A DNA stretch of 64,000 nucleotides from Hymenobacter telluris (GTDB lineage: Bacteria > Bacteroidota > Bacteroidia > Cytophagales > Hymenobacteraceae): NCBI RefSeq assembly GCF_017313265.1, contig NZ_JAFLQZ010000010.1, forward strand, positions 62,001 through 126,000, written 5' to 3'. Of the stretch, positions 16,890 to 25,648 are shown in pieces. The position numbers and the translations under genes are program-made. How positions within the stretch are numbered: position 1 is the stretch's first letter; each line of letters begins with the position of its first letter. The notes under the pieces are model-generated. The model was not told where the DNA came from, did no database searches, and was given only the letters and a program-made list of their open reading frames with translations.

Positions 16890-17597
16890 GTGAATCGTCC
16901 TAACCTGTGGTCGGAACGGAAAGAAATTCTGTTCGAAGACAATCACCTACTCGTCATCAATAAGCCCGCCGGCCTGCTTGTGCAGGGCGATGCTACCGGC
17001 GACGAACCACTTTCTGCCAAAGCCGAAGAGTACCTCCGCTTCAAGTACAAGAAGCCCGGCGCAGCCTTTATTGGGGTGGCTCACCGCATTGATAGGCCCG
17101 TGAGTGGCATCGTGATACTGGCCAAAACCAGCAAAGCCCTGAGCCGGCTCAACGAAATGTTTCGGGACAACAAAATCACGAAAACCTACTGGGCCTTAAC
17201 CGGCAAATGCCCCGAGCCAACCAGCGGCCACCTAACGCACTGGCTGGTGAAAGACCCAATCCGCAACACCACCAAAGCCTACACCGAGCGCCACGGCCAA
17301 GGCCTCAAATCCGACCTTGATTATACCGTGCTGGGGCAAGCCGGCAACCGTTACTTAGTGCAAGTAAACCCGATTACGGGCCGGCCACATCAGATTCGGG
17401 TGCAGCTGGCAACCGGGCTGGGCACTCCTATCGTCGGCGACGTAAAGTACGGCTTTCTGGCCCCCCTTCCCGATGTGAGCATTGCCCTGCATGCCCGGCA
17501 GCTGGAGCTACAGCACCCGGTTACCCGGGAGAATATGACTTTCGTGGCCCCCTTGCCGGAAATGGCGCATTGGGAAGCGGCAGAGGCTTATTATTAA
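16890..17597 (+). CDS. RluA family pseudouridine synthase
   Basis: 235 residues from a GTG at 16890. It isomerises uridine to pseudouridine in rRNA or tRNA. Seen: LLVINKPAGLLVQGD (motif I), the catalytic motif GVAHRIDRPVSGIVILAKT with the nucleophilic Asp in HRIDRPVSG, and the C-terminal VNPITGRPHQIRVQLAT. There is no S4 domain, which fits the short RluA/RluC-like subgroup. The exact target is not readable. The GTG lies 7 nt after the end of repeat E4. Confidence 0.93.
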   Translation: MNRPNLWSERKEILFEDNHLLVINKPAGLLVQGDATGDEPLSAKAEEYLRFKYKKPGAAFIGVAHRIDRPVSGIVILAKTSKALSRLNEMFRDNKITKTYWALTGKCPEPTSGHLTHWLVKDPIRNTTKAYTERHGQGLKSDLDYTVLGQAGNRYLVQVNPITGRPHQIRVQLATGLGTPIVGDVKYGFLAPLPDVSIALHARQLELQHPVTRENMTFVAPLPEMAHWEAAEAYY

Positions 17598-17735
17598 GCA
17601 GGAAGTTGCAGATTGTGGATAATCGTTGAATTCCTATGTCTGTGGTGTGAACCGATGCTTTTGGTAGGTTAAGAGAGTGTGAACAATATTTTGGCCTTTC
17701 GGCACCGATAATTGGACTCTGGCAGAGGGCGGCTG

Positions 17736-17743
17736 TATTTTTG
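17736..17743 (+). promoter_or_regulatory. -7 box for the desaturase gene
   Basis: TATTTTTG, with a TTG at 17712-17714 about 21 nt upstream that could be the -33 element. It lies 87 nt before the desaturase ATG. Confidence 0.5.
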
Positions 17744-17829
17744 TAAACCAGCTTCTGAACTAAAGCCTGCACTTTAGGCTTTGCCCCCTGAAGCGCTTAC
17801 TCCCGACTTCGACTTCTCATCTTTCTGCC

Positions 17830-18588
17830 ATGGCAATTCTTGTTTTTTTTGTTGCCCATTACTATTTGTCGCTGTTCACGCAGACATTCTATCTGCACCG
17901 CTACGCAGCGCACAAGATGTTCACGATGAACAAGTTTTGGGAGCGGTTCTTCTTCCTGTTCACCTACATCTGTCAAGGGTCGTCGTTCCTCTCGCCGCGG
18001 GCTTATGCGCTGTTGCACCGTATGCACCACGCTTACTCCGATACCGAGTTGGACCCCCACTCGCCGTTATTTTCGTCGAATGCCTTTTCGATGATGTGGA
18101 AGACCAAGAACATCTACAACGACGTTTTGAACCGTAATTACGCGGCGGCAGAGCGTTTCGAAGGCAATTACCCGGAGTGGAGCCTCATCGAGAACCTCGG
18201 CGACAAATGGTATTCGCGCTTGGGTTGGGGCACGGCCTATGTGCTGTTCTACATCAACTTCGCTACGGCGTGGTGGCAGTACCTGCTCCTTCCGATTCAC
18301 TTCCTCATGGGCCCGATTCACGGCGCTATCGTGAACTGGGGCGGCCATAAGTACGGCTACCAGAACTTCGACAACCACGACCACTCTAAGAATACGCTGG
18401 CCTTGGATTTCCTGGCTTTCGGTGAGCTATTTCAGAACAACCACCACAAGCTGCCAATGCGCGTGAACTTCGGCGTGAAATGGTGGGAGTTTGACCCAAC
18501 CTACATGTTCATCTGGACAATGGACAAAGCGGGCATCATCAAAATCAAGCGCAAGCAGAAAGCACAGAAAATGCGCGTTGCCGCGTAG
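17830..18588 (+). CDS. Acyl-CoA/fatty-acid desaturase
   Basis: 252 residues, short for the family. It would introduce a double bond into a membrane fatty acyl chain using O2 and a di-iron centre. The His boxes are visible: HRYAAH (residues about 24-29), HRMHHAYSDTELDPHSP (HxxHH), HDHSKN and NNHHKLPMRVNFG. Hydrophobic helices flank the boxes (ILVFFVAHYYLSLF, GTAYVLFYINFATAWWQYLL). The basic C-terminus is KIKRKQKAQKMR. It is related to delta-9 stearoyl-CoA desaturases, but regiospecificity is unknown. Own promoter and terminator suggest a monocistronic unit. Confidence 0.9.
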   Translation: MAILVFFVAHYYLSLFTQTFYLHRYAAHKMFTMNKFWERFFFLFTYICQGSSFLSPRAYALLHRMHHAYSDTELDPHSPLFSSNAFSMMWKTKNIYNDVLNRNYAAAERFEGNYPEWSLIENLGDKWYSRLGWGTAYVLFYINFATAWWQYLLLPIHFLMGPIHGAIVNWGGHKYGYQNFDNHDHSKNTLALDFLAFGELFQNNHHKLPMRVNFGVKWWEFDPTYMFIWTMDKAGIIKIKRKQKAQKMRVAA

Positions 18589-18613
18589 CAACTTTTAGCT
18601 GCTAGAAATACTG

Positions 18614-18648
18614 AAAGGGCTGTTCTTATCCATAACAGCCCTTTTTTG
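18614..18648 (+). terminator. Terminator after the desaturase gene
   Basis: AAAGGGCTGTT / AACAGCCCTTTTTT stem-loop ending in a T-run, 25 nt after the stop codon. Confidence 0.88.
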
Positions 18649-18780
18649 CTAAAGTAAATACGTAGGCTGCTTTACTTCGATAAGCCTACTCCAAACCTTA
18701 CTTCCGGATAAATAAGGAAGGGGGCTACTCCACTTCAGGAAATCTCTGCGTGCAATGCAACCATCTGACAGTTTTTGTCT

Positions 18781-18789
18781 TACCTTTGC
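18781..18789 (+). promoter_or_regulatory. -7 box TACCTTTGC for the rpsP cluster
   Basis: Consensus -7 box 53 nt before the rpsP start. An upstream frame that extends through it is therefore untranslated leader. Confidence 0.6.
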
Positions 18790-18842
18790 ACCTCATTTTT
18801 CAATCAGACGCACGAGTTGCGTCGCTTCAACCAACCTGGTTT

Positions 18843-19385
18843 ATGGCAGTTAAAATCCGCCTCGCCCGCCGTGGCCGCAAAAAGGCCGCTCAATTCGACA
18901 TCGTTGTTGCTGACTCCCGCGCTCCGCGTGACGGCCGCTTCATCGAAAAACTCGGTACCTACGACCCCAACACCAACCCTGCTTCCATCAACTTCGATGG
19001 CGACAAGGCGTTTGATTGGATCATGAAAGGTGCCCAGCCTACCGATACCGTTCGCGCTATGCTTTCGTACCGGGGGGTGCTCTACCGCAAGCACTTGCAG
19101 TTGGGTGTTATCAAAGGTGCTATTTCGCAGGAAACTGCCGACCAGCGCTACACGGCCTGGAAAGAGCAGAAAGACGCTAAAATCGAAGGCAAGCGCACTT
19201 CGCTTGGCACTGCCAAAGACGACGCTCGTATCGCTCGTCTGGCTGCTGAAACCAAAGTAAAAGAAGCTCGTGCTGAAGCGCTGCGTAAGAAAAATACGCC
19301 TGCTCCCGTAGAAGCTCCTGCTGCTGAAGGCGAAACCACTGACGCTGAAGCTTCGGCCGAAACTACGGAAGAAGCCGGCGCTTAA
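18843..19385 (+). CDS. rpsP: 30S ribosomal protein S16
   Basis: 180 residues. The S16 core occupies residues 1-80 (MAVKIRLARRGRKKAAQFDI, APRDGRFIEKLGTYDPNTNP). An extra tail of about 95 residues is rich in Ala, Glu, Lys and Thr and ends acidic (TTDAEASAETTEEAGA). Such tails are common in Bacteroidota S16 proteins; E. coli S16 has 82 residues. It binds 16S rRNA and helps 30S assembly. First gene of rpsP-rimM-trmD-rplS. The ATG at 18843 was chosen over an upstream in-frame ATG because MAVKIR is the conserved N-terminus and the promoter box lies between. Confidence 0.96.
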   Translation: MAVKIRLARRGRKKAAQFDIVVADSRAPRDGRFIEKLGTYDPNTNPASINFDGDKAFDWIMKGAQPTDTVRAMLSYRGVLYRKHLQLGVIKGAISQETADQRYTAWKEQKDAKIEGKRTSLGTAKDDARIARLAAETKVKEARAEALRKKNTPAPVEAPAAEGETTDAEASAETTEEAGA

Positions 19386-19404
19386 TTTCCCTGCTGGTAA
19401 TTGA

Positions 19405-19476
19405 GGGAGAGGTGATTAGGACTTGAGTGATTGGAAAGCGCCGGCTTCTGATTACTCACTCCTGGTCACCTTTCCC
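19405..19476. repeat. Intercistronic word-repeat hairpin E5
   Basis: Arms 19405-19434 and 19447-19476, imperfect (about 9 mismatches or indels in 30), with a 12-nt loop. 8-nt words GAGGTGAT and GAGTGATT are seen. It lies between rpsP and rimM, 22 nt before the rimM start. This is the weakest member of the set. Confidence 0.6.
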
Positions 19477-19498
19477 CGTTTACTAAACCACCTATTTC

Positions 19499-20080
19499 AT
19501 GACGCTCGACGACTGTTACCTGCTCGGCTCTATTGGCAAGCCACACGGCCTGAAAGGGTTTGTAATAGCCTTTTTGGACGTAGACGACCTCGACGCTTAT
19601 CGCAAGGTAAAATCGGTGCTGTTGGAAATGCCCACTACGCCTGGTAAGCTGATTACCTACGACGTGGAAAAGCTTCAGCCGCAGGCCGAAAATCGGGTGA
19701 TGCTCAAGCTCAAGGGTATCAACCGGATTGAGGAGGCTGAACCACTACGCAACGCCAAGCTCTACCGCCCTTTGGCCGAACTGCCCAAGCTAGCTGAGGA
19801 TCAGTTTTACTTCCACGATGTTATTGGCTACACGGTTGTTGACAGCGAATTGGGAGAGTTAGGCGAAGTCGAGACGTTTTATGAGCTACCGCAGCAAGAC
19901 GTGCTGGCCATGCGCTATAAAGGGCAGGAAGTGCTGATTCCGGTGGTAGACGAGCTGATTTTGCGGGCCGACCAGGAAGCTAAAAAGCTGCACGTGACGC
20001 TGCCCGAAGGATTGCTCGACGTGTATCTCACGCCCGCCTCGCGGGAGCGAGACGAGCCCGACGAGTTCGAGGAAGCCTAG
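19499..20080 (+). CDS. rimM: Ribosome maturation factor RimM
   Basis: 193 residues. It assists 30S head assembly and binds S19. N-terminal RimM domain begins CYLLGSIGKPHGLKGFVIAF (canonical GxIxKPHGLKGE-like motif) and ends near RNAKLYRPLAEL. The C-terminal PRC-barrel-like domain has FYFHDVIGYTVVDSELGELG, VLAMRYKGQEVLIPVVDELI and LPEGLLDVYL. The end is acidic (RERDEPDEFEEA). It lies 15 nt upstream of trmD and is probably co-transcribed with rpsP and trmD. Confidence 0.95.
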   Translation: MTLDDCYLLGSIGKPHGLKGFVIAFLDVDDLDAYRKVKSVLLEMPTTPGKLITYDVEKLQPQAENRVMLKLKGINRIEEAEPLRNAKLYRPLAELPKLAEDQFYFHDVIGYTVVDSELGELGEVETFYELPQQDVLAMRYKGQEVLIPVVDELILRADQEAKKLHVTLPEGLLDVYLTPASRERDEPDEFEEA

Positions 20081-20095
20081 TTCATTCCCTTCGCC

Positions 20096-20773
20096 ATGCG
20101 CATTGATATTGTAACGTGCCAGCCTGATTTGTTGGGTAGTCCTTTCGCGCATTCCATTGTAAAACGTGCGCAGGATAAAGGCCTAGCCGAAATTTATCTG
20201 CACGATTTACGCCGCTACGCCATCAACAAACACGGGCAGATTGACGACTACGTGTTTGGTGGCGGGGCTGGTATGGTACTCCGCGTAGAGCCTATAGCGG
20301 CTTGTTTCGACGAGTTGCTGGCCCAACACACCTACGATGCCGTTATTTACATGACTCCCGATGGCGAAACGATGCGCCAGCCATTGGTGAACCGCTTATC
20401 ATTAGCTGGAAACCTGCTGATTTTATGCGGCCACTACAAAGGCGTAGACGAGCGGATTCGGCAGGCGTACATCACGCATGAAATCAGCGTGGGTGACTAC
20501 GTATTGAGTGGTGGCGAATTAGGGGCAGCTATTCTGGTTGATGCGGTGGTTCGGTTGCTGCCAGGTGTGCTGGGCAACGAAGAATCAGCACTAAGCGACT
20601 CATTTCAAGACAACCTGCTGGCCCCACCGGTGTATACCCGGCCGGCCGAGTGGCGAGGCCAGGAAGTACCGGAAATACTACTTTCTGGCAACACACCCAA
20701 GATTGACGTTTGGCGGCATGAGCAGGCCCTCGAACGTACCCGGCAGCGCCGCCCCGATCTGCTAGCGGAATAG
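20096..20773 (+). CDS. trmD: tRNA (guanine-37-N1)-methyltransferase
   Basis: 225 residues, the usual length. It methylates G37 of tRNAs with SAM and prevents frameshifting. The trefoil-knot SPOUT fold is shown by VTCQPDLLGSPFAHSIVKRA, DDYVFGGGAGMVLRVEPI, LILCGHYKGVDERIRQAY and ISVGDYVLSGGELGAAILVD, including the conserved Asp and SAM-binding loop. The C-terminal part ends in GNTPKIDVWRHEQALERTRQ RRPDLL, the conserved tail. Third gene of the ribosomal cluster. Confidence 0.97.
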   Translation: MRIDIVTCQPDLLGSPFAHSIVKRAQDKGLAEIYLHDLRRYAINKHGQIDDYVFGGGAGMVLRVEPIAACFDELLAQHTYDAVIYMTPDGETMRQPLVNRLSLAGNLLILCGHYKGVDERIRQAYITHEISVGDYVLSGGELGAAILVDAVVRLLPGVLGNEESALSDSFQDNLLAPPVYTRPAEWRGQEVPEILLSGNTPKIDVWRHEQALERTRQRRPDLLAE

Positions 20774-20888
20774 CTTATCGGGTTAACAACGCTGCATTTT
20801 CAGCTGTGTGCTTGCAGCCATATCAGCTTCTAGGCATACAGCTGCTCAGTTACTTGCAACGGAAGTTGCATTCCTCAAACCATAGCGC

Positions 20889-20897
20889 TATATTTGC
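20889..20897 (+). promoter_or_regulatory. -7 box TATATTTGC for rplS
   Basis: Consensus -7 box 55 nt before the rplS ATG, inside the 179-bp trmD-rplS gap. It suggests rplS can be transcribed separately from trmD. Confidence 0.58.
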
Positions 20898-20952
20898 GCC
20901 TCTTTAACAGAAACCATAGACGGCGCGGCCGTCCTTTCACAGTTTTTCAGCC

Positions 20953-21333
20953 ATGAGCGTACTACTCGATTTTATTCAGCAGGAATCCCAGGAGCGCCGC
21001 GCCAGCTTCCCTAAGTTTGCTGCCGGCGACACCATCAATGTTCACGTGAAAATCCGTGAGGGCAACAAAGAGCGTGTGCAGCAGTTCCAGGGTGTTGTAA
21101 TCCAGCGCAAAAACCCAAACTCTAACGGCGAAACTTTCACCGTTCGTAAGATTTCCAACCAGATTGGTACCGAGCGTATCTTCCCCCTCCTGTCGCCTAA
21201 CATCGACAAAATTGAAGTAATCCGTCGTGGTAAAGTGCGTCGGGCTCGTTTGTTCTATCTGCGTGGTCTGTCGGGCAAAGCTGCTCGTATCAAAGAGCGT
21301 CGTTTGAACGTTGTTGAGAAAGTAACTGCTTAA
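20953..21333 (+). CDS. rplS: 50S ribosomal protein L19
   Basis: 126 residues. It sits at the 30S-50S interface. Conserved parts: FAAGDTINVHVKIREGNKER, VQQFQGVVIQRKNPNSNGET, FTVRKISNQIGTERIFPLLS, and VIRRGKVRRARLFYLRGLSG. Longer than E. coli L19 (115) by a few residues at each end. Own promoter upstream and a strong terminator 18 nt downstream. Confidence 0.97.
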   Translation: MSVLLDFIQQESQERRASFPKFAAGDTINVHVKIREGNKERVQQFQGVVIQRKNPNSNGETFTVRKISNQIGTERIFPLLSPNIDKIEVIRRGKVRRARLFYLRGLSGKAARIKERRLNVVEKVTA

Positions 21334-21351
21334 GTTTCTTCAGCATTCTAT

Positions 21352-21394
21352 AAAAAAGCCGGCCCCCTCTGTGTAGAGGGGGCCGGCTTTTTTT
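21352..21394. terminator. Bidirectional terminator between rplS and the convergent gene
   Basis: A long GC stem (AAGCCGGCCCCCTCT with its complement, 4-nt loop) flanked by A6 on the left and T7 on the right. It can end transcription from both directions, as expected between convergent genes. Confidence 0.9.
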
Positions 21395-21414
21395 ATGAGC
21401 AATTTACTGCTAGG

Positions 21415-21816
21415 CTAGCTAGCGTCTTCCGTGGTTGAGTTCTGCGGGTTCTGCACCTGCTTGCCAGCTGCCGTTAGTGCCTCGCCTAGCTTGGTCACAC
21501 GCTCCGCCGTGTTAGGATTGTCGGCGAAGATGGCTGCTTTCGTGGTGTTTTCGCCCAAGCGGCTCAACAACTGGCTCACTAGTTTGTGGTCGATGGAGCC
21601 GCCGCCGAAGTGCGCTTTCAACGCTTGCAGGTCCACTACAATCTGGTGTAGCTCAGGGTTATTAGCGTCTTTCACGTCTTCAATCCAACGCTGTAAAGCG
21701 TTGTCGAGGCCGGCGCGCTCGGCTTCATCCTGTAAGCTGCCACTCAGGATTTTGGTGGTACCGTCGAGGTGGTTCTGGTGTTGGGTGTCGTCTTTGGGCT
21801 GTTTGTGGAAGGACAT
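21415..21816 (-). CDS. Hypothetical helical protein
   Basis: 133 residues, soluble, Gln/Asp/Lys-rich, with no Cys and no signal peptide. Central part ALQRWIEDVKDANNPELHQI and VSQLLSRLGENTTKAAIFA suggests helices. I do not recognise a family; small DUF4404-like helical proteins look similar but this is a weak resemblance. The gene is convergent with rplS and divergent to the M1 peptidase. Confidence 0.65.
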   Translation of the reverse strand: MSFHKQPKDDTQHQNHLDGTTKILSGSLQDEAERAGLDNALQRWIEDVKDANNPELHQIVVDLQALKAHFGGGSIDHKLVSQLLSRLGENTTKAAIFADNPNTAERVTKLGEALTAAGKQVQNPQNSTTEDAS

Positions 21817-21958
21817 GGGGCAAAGAGTTGGGCCGCCGGAGCGGCATGGAAAAGAACTGTTTGTGCAAACGACGCGCGCTTACCAAAGGTTGTAGCGCGG
21901 CAATACGCTTTAGACCGTTACTTTCGTTTCTGTATCGTCTCGTTCCTTGTTGCTCTGC

Positions 21959-24940
21959 ATGAAAAATTATCTAGCTGGCCTTTGGCTGTTTGTGCTTCCA
22001 TTGGTAGCGTCGTCGCAGCCTACTGCCAAGCCGGTGGCGCCGGCCGCCTACTGGCAACAGCAAGTCAATTACTCGATTGATGTAACTCTGGATGACCAGC
22101 AGCACATGCTCACGGGCCGTGAGGAACTGGTGTATACCAACAATTCTCCTTCCGCGCTGCCCTTCATCTGGTTTCACTTGTGGCCCAACGCGTACCGCGA
22201 CGATAACACGGCCTTTGCCCGCCAGCAGCTCCGCAACGATAGCCGCAAATTTCATTTCGCTACCAAAGAGCAGCGAGGCTTCATCGACCAACTCGACTTT
22301 CAGGTGAACGGGCAACCGGCCAAGCTGGAATACGACCCCGAAAGTCCCGATATGGCCAAGCTGGTACTGCCCCAACGGTTGGCCGCCGGGGCCAGCGTTA
22401 CCATCACAACGCCATTCCGGGTGAAGATTCCGGATTCCTTTTCCCGCTTTGGCCACGTCGACCAGAGCTACCAGATAACCCAGTGGTACCCCAAGCCCGC
22501 GGTGTACGACCGGAAAGGCTGGCACCCCATGCCCTACCTCGACCAAGGCGAGTTCTACTCGGAATTTGGCTCGTTTGATGTGCGTATTACGCTACCCGCC
22601 AACTATACGGTAGGCGCGACGGGCGTGCTGCAAAACCCCGAAGAGCAAACCCGCCTCGACCAGCTAGCGGCCGCCACCGCCCTCAAGAAAACAACTGCCG
22701 ACTTCGGCAATGACCTGAAGTTTCCCGCTTCAGCTACCGACACAAAAACCCTGCGCTACGTGCAGGACCGGGTGCACGACTTTGCCTGGTTTGCCGACAA
22801 GCGTTTCAACGTGCTCAAAAGCGGTGTTACTCTCCCTTCGGGCCGCCAGGTTGCCACTTGGGTGATGTTCACCAATAAAGAAGCTACCAAATGGCTGAAA
22901 GGCTTACAGGACGTGGATTCGGCGGTGGTGTACTATTCCCGCTGGGTAGGCGAGTACCCGTACAGCGCCGCCACGGCCGTTGACGGGGCCCTAAGTGCGG
23001 GCTCAGGCATGGAGTACCCCATGGTAACCGTAACGCAGCCTTCAGCCATTGTGCACGAAGTGGGCCACAACTGGTTTTACGGCATTCTGGCCACCAATGA
23101 GCGGGATTTTGGCTGGATGGATGAGGGCGTGAACTCCTACGTGGAAAACCGGGTGGCGGAGTTGCATGGCGAAGGGGGCGGCATTTTAGCGGGCCTGCCT
23201 ACCAAAGGGGGCGCCAGCCGGTTGCTGGGCACCGATGGCCTGACCAACGCGGCGCTCAACCAGATTCCGTACCAGGTAATGGCCAGCCGTGGCCTCGACC
23301 AGCCCGTGAACAACATCACCTCGGCTGACTACGGCAAAGCGAATTACGCCATCATCATGTATGGCAAAACCGCCTCGTTGCTGAACTACCTGGCCGCTTA
23401 CATGGGGCAAGACAAGTTCGACGCGGCCATGCACACCTACTATGAGCGGTGGCAGTTCCGGCATCCGTACCCTGAGGATATGCAAGCGGTGTTTGAAGAA
23501 ACAGCCGGACAAAAGCTGAACTGGTTTTTTGGTCCGATGCTCAACGGCACCCATCATTATAACGCGGTAGTCGCCAAGTCGAAGGTGGAGAAAGGGCAGC
23601 GCAAGGTGCTGGTTCGCAATGATTCGCCCGCACCGTTTCCGTTTCCGGTGGCTACGCTCGATGCCCAAGGTAAAGTCTTGGAAACTAAGTGGACCCAGCC
23701 TTTTGCCAATACTGACGAAGACGACAGCGCCGTGCTATTGTTCAAGGAAGAAGGGGTGGCCGCCATTGTAGCCGACCCTACCTATGTCACGCCCCAGTTC
23801 AACCGCCGCGACGACAAGCTCAAAACCGACGGCACCTTCCGGGCGCTGGAACCGATTAAGCTTCGCCTGGTACTTAGTCCGGAACGCTGGGACCGGGCCG
23901 CCATCAACTGGTTGCCTGTGCTGGGGGCCAATACCTCTGATAAGTTTATGCTGGGGGCGGCGTTTTACAACAGCCCTCTGAACGTGAAAAAGTTCAGTTA
24001 CTTGGCCATGCCGATGTACAGTTTCAACCGCAATGAGCTGAACGGCATTGGTATCCTGAACCTGAACATGCTGCCCATGCAGGTTACCCGCCGGGCCATT
24101 CTGGGGGTGCAGGTGCAGCGCTTCGAGCGGTACCGCAAGGTGGAGCCTAGCCTCACTTTGCAGCTACCGCACTCCGCCTACGACCGGGCACAACATACCG
24201 TGAAGCTGGCCAATACCACCGTTTACGACCAGGATACGCGCCTGACTGCTAGCATTCAATCCTTGGAATACGGCTTGCGCATCAACAACGCCGTGCGGCG
24301 CTGGACTGGCCACATCGAGTTCAACTACTTCACGCCTAACCTTTCCGAGGATAACTCCAGCCTGCAAGCGGGGTTGGTACGCGCCGAAATAAACCATCTG
24401 CGCTACTACTCACCCAAGAAAACCTTCTCCGTGCGGTTGTTTGGGGGTAGTTTCCTGCAAGATTCGAAGACAGCTCCTTTTGAAATGGGTTTGAGCGGCA
24501 GCCCCGACTACCGTCGTCAAACCGTGTTTCTGGACCGGCAGCAGATTTCGCCGAGCCTAGCGAGGCAGTACCACCAGTTTGATGAGCGGGATGGTGCCTT
24601 CAAAGCTTTCCTGCCCGTTGCTACCCGTGGATGGCTCACCACTCTGAATCTACAGGCCGACTTGCCGGTAACGCCACTCGGCGTCTTTGCTGATTTCGGA
24701 GCCACCCAGAATAAGACGCAGGTAGTAGCCGACCGGAACGCGCAACGGCTGTTTTACGATGCTGGCCTCAGCCTTCCTCTCTTTAAAAAAGTGCTGAGTT
24801 TCTATTTCCCGGTGGCTGGCTCCCAGTATGGCAATGGTTTCCCATCGGGCCGCAAGGATTTCACCGACCAGATTCGCTTCGTGCTACGCCTCAACCAACT
24901 CAGCCCGTTCCGCCTGCTCGACGAGCAATTAGCGCAATAA
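21959..24940 (+). CDS. M1 family metallopeptidase, secreted
   Basis: 993 residues from ATG 21959, with a signal peptide (YLAGLWLFVLPLVASSQ). The zinc site is complete: HEVGHNW, then 18 residues to the Glu of DEGVNSYVE. The exopeptidase-type motif is GSGMEYPMVTVT in place of GAMEN, as in many bacterial M1 homologues. The N-terminal beta domain is residues about 30-200; the last 350 residues (from about 630) are beta-rich and unassigned, with VRLFGGSFL and LTTLNLQADLP strand-like runs, and could be a membrane-associated barrel-like region. It would hydrolyse peptides outside the cytoplasm. The lipoprotein gene 18 bp downstream is probably co-transcribed. Confidence 0.88.
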   Translation: MKNYLAGLWLFVLPLVASSQPTAKPVAPAAYWQQQVNYSIDVTLDDQQHMLTGREELVYTNNSPSALPFIWFHLWPNAYRDDNTAFARQQLRNDSRKFHFATKEQRGFIDQLDFQVNGQPAKLEYDPESPDMAKLVLPQRLAAGASVTITTPFRVKIPDSFSRFGHVDQSYQITQWYPKPAVYDRKGWHPMPYLDQGEFYSEFGSFDVRITLPANYTVGATGVLQNPEEQTRLDQLAAATALKKTTADFGNDLKFPASATDTKTLRYVQDRVHDFAWFADKRFNVLKSGVTLPSGRQVATWVMFTNKEATKWLKGLQDVDSAVVYYSRWVGEYPYSAATAVDGALSAGSGMEYPMVTVTQPSAIVHEVGHNWFYGILATNERDFGWMDEGVNSYVENRVAELHGEGGGILAGLPTKGGASRLLGTDGLTNAALNQIPYQVMASRGLDQPVNNITSADYGKANYAIIMYGKTASLLNYLAAYMGQDKFDAAMHTYYERWQFRHPYPEDMQAVFEETAGQKLNWFFGPMLNGTHHYNAVVAKSKVEKGQRKVLVRNDSPAPFPFPVATLDAQGKVLETKWTQPFANTDEDDSAVLLFKEEGVAAIVADPTYVTPQFNRRDDKLKTDGTFRALEPIKLRLVLSPERWDRAAINWLPVLGANTSDKFMLGAAFYNSPLNVKKFSYLAMPMYSFNRNELNGIGILNLNMLPMQVTRRAILGVQVQRFERYRKVEPSLTLQLPHSAYDRAQHTVKLANTTVYDQDTRLTASIQSLEYGLRINNAVRRWTGHIEFNYFTPNLSEDNSSLQAGLVRAEINHLRYYSPKKTFSVRLFGGSFLQDSKTAPFEMGLSGSPDYRRQTVFLDRQQISPSLARQYHQFDERDGAFKAFLPVATRGWLTTLNLQADLPVTPLGVFADFGATQNKTQVVADRNAQRLFYDAGLSLPLFKKVLSFYFPVAGSQYGNGFPSGRKDFTDQIRFVLRLNQLSPFRLLDEQLAQ

Positions 24941-24958
24941 GTCACCTCACAGCTAGTC

Positions 24959-25546
24959 ATGCGAAGTTTCGTTGGTGGTACGGTGCTGGTGCTGAGCGGC
25001 TGGCTGGCGGGTTGCCAGCAGCACTACGAGGATCTGCCTACCTTCTCAACCGACCGTAAGCTGATGCAGGTGGTTGTGGAAATGCCTGCGGGTACCAACC
25101 ATGCCTACCGCTATGATCCAAGCACCCACGAGTTTGTGCCCGTGCGGCGCGCAGGCCTTGAGCTGGTAGTGGAATTTCTGCCGTGCCCCGGCAACATGGG
25201 GTTTGTGCCGGGTACCCACATAGGCCAAACTGCCCGGCCCCTACCCGCACTAGTACTCACCGAAGCCCAGCCGGCCGGCACCGTGCTGGAAGTGCTGCCC
25301 ATTGGTCTGCTTACCCTCGACGACAACGGGGAGTTGCAGCACTTGGTGTTGGCTGTGCCCGCCCGCCCCAGCCAGCAGGTCTTGCCCGATGTAACAACCT
25401 GGCAAGACCTGTTAGCCCGTTACCCAGGGGCCCGTACTGTAATCCAGCAATGGGTTTTACACCAAGGCCGACTAGGGGAAATCCGGATTGTAAGCTGGAA
25501 AAATGAGAAGGCCGCCGAGCAACAAGTAAAATCGGCCATGAACTAA
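24959..25546 (+). CDS. Hypothetical lipoprotein
   Basis: 195 residues. A lipobox is visible in VLVLSGWLAGC (Cys at residue 19). After it the protein resembles an inorganic-pyrophosphatase-like fold in part: MQVVVEMPAGTNHAYRYDPS followed by a hydrophobic segment and MGFVPGT, similar to the start of family I pyrophosphatases (VEIPKGSRNKYEYD and YGFIPQT). The acidic catalytic residues of pyrophosphatase are not all present, so function is uncertain. It is tightly linked to the M1 peptidase gene. Confidence 0.7.
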   Translation: MRSFVGGTVLVLSGWLAGCQQHYEDLPTFSTDRKLMQVVVEMPAGTNHAYRYDPSTHEFVPVRRAGLELVVEFLPCPGNMGFVPGTHIGQTARPLPALVLTEAQPAGTVLEVLPIGLLTLDDNGELQHLVLAVPARPSQQVLPDVTTWQDLLARYPGARTVIQQWVLHQGRLGEIRIVSWKNEKAAEQQVKSAMN

Positions 25547-25579
25547 AACGCCAGTTGCTTACTGGATTAGCTGCAAAAC

Positions 25580-25609
25580 AAAAAGCCGCTTCAACTGAAG
25601 CGGCTTTTT
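25580..25609. terminator. Bidirectional terminator
   Basis: AAAAGCCGCTTCA / TGAAGCGGCTTTTT, 13-bp stem with a 2-nt centre, A-run before and T-run after. It sits between the convergent lipoprotein and coiled-coil genes. Confidence 0.88.
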
Positions 25610-25648
25610 CTGTATTTCCCTACTTATCCTCCCTACTTTACTATTACA

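Noticed and set aside
24959..25546. Inorganic pyrophosphatase
   Set aside because: The N-terminal MPAGTNHAYRYD resembles it, but the protein is a lipoprotein and the acidic metal-binding cluster is incomplete.
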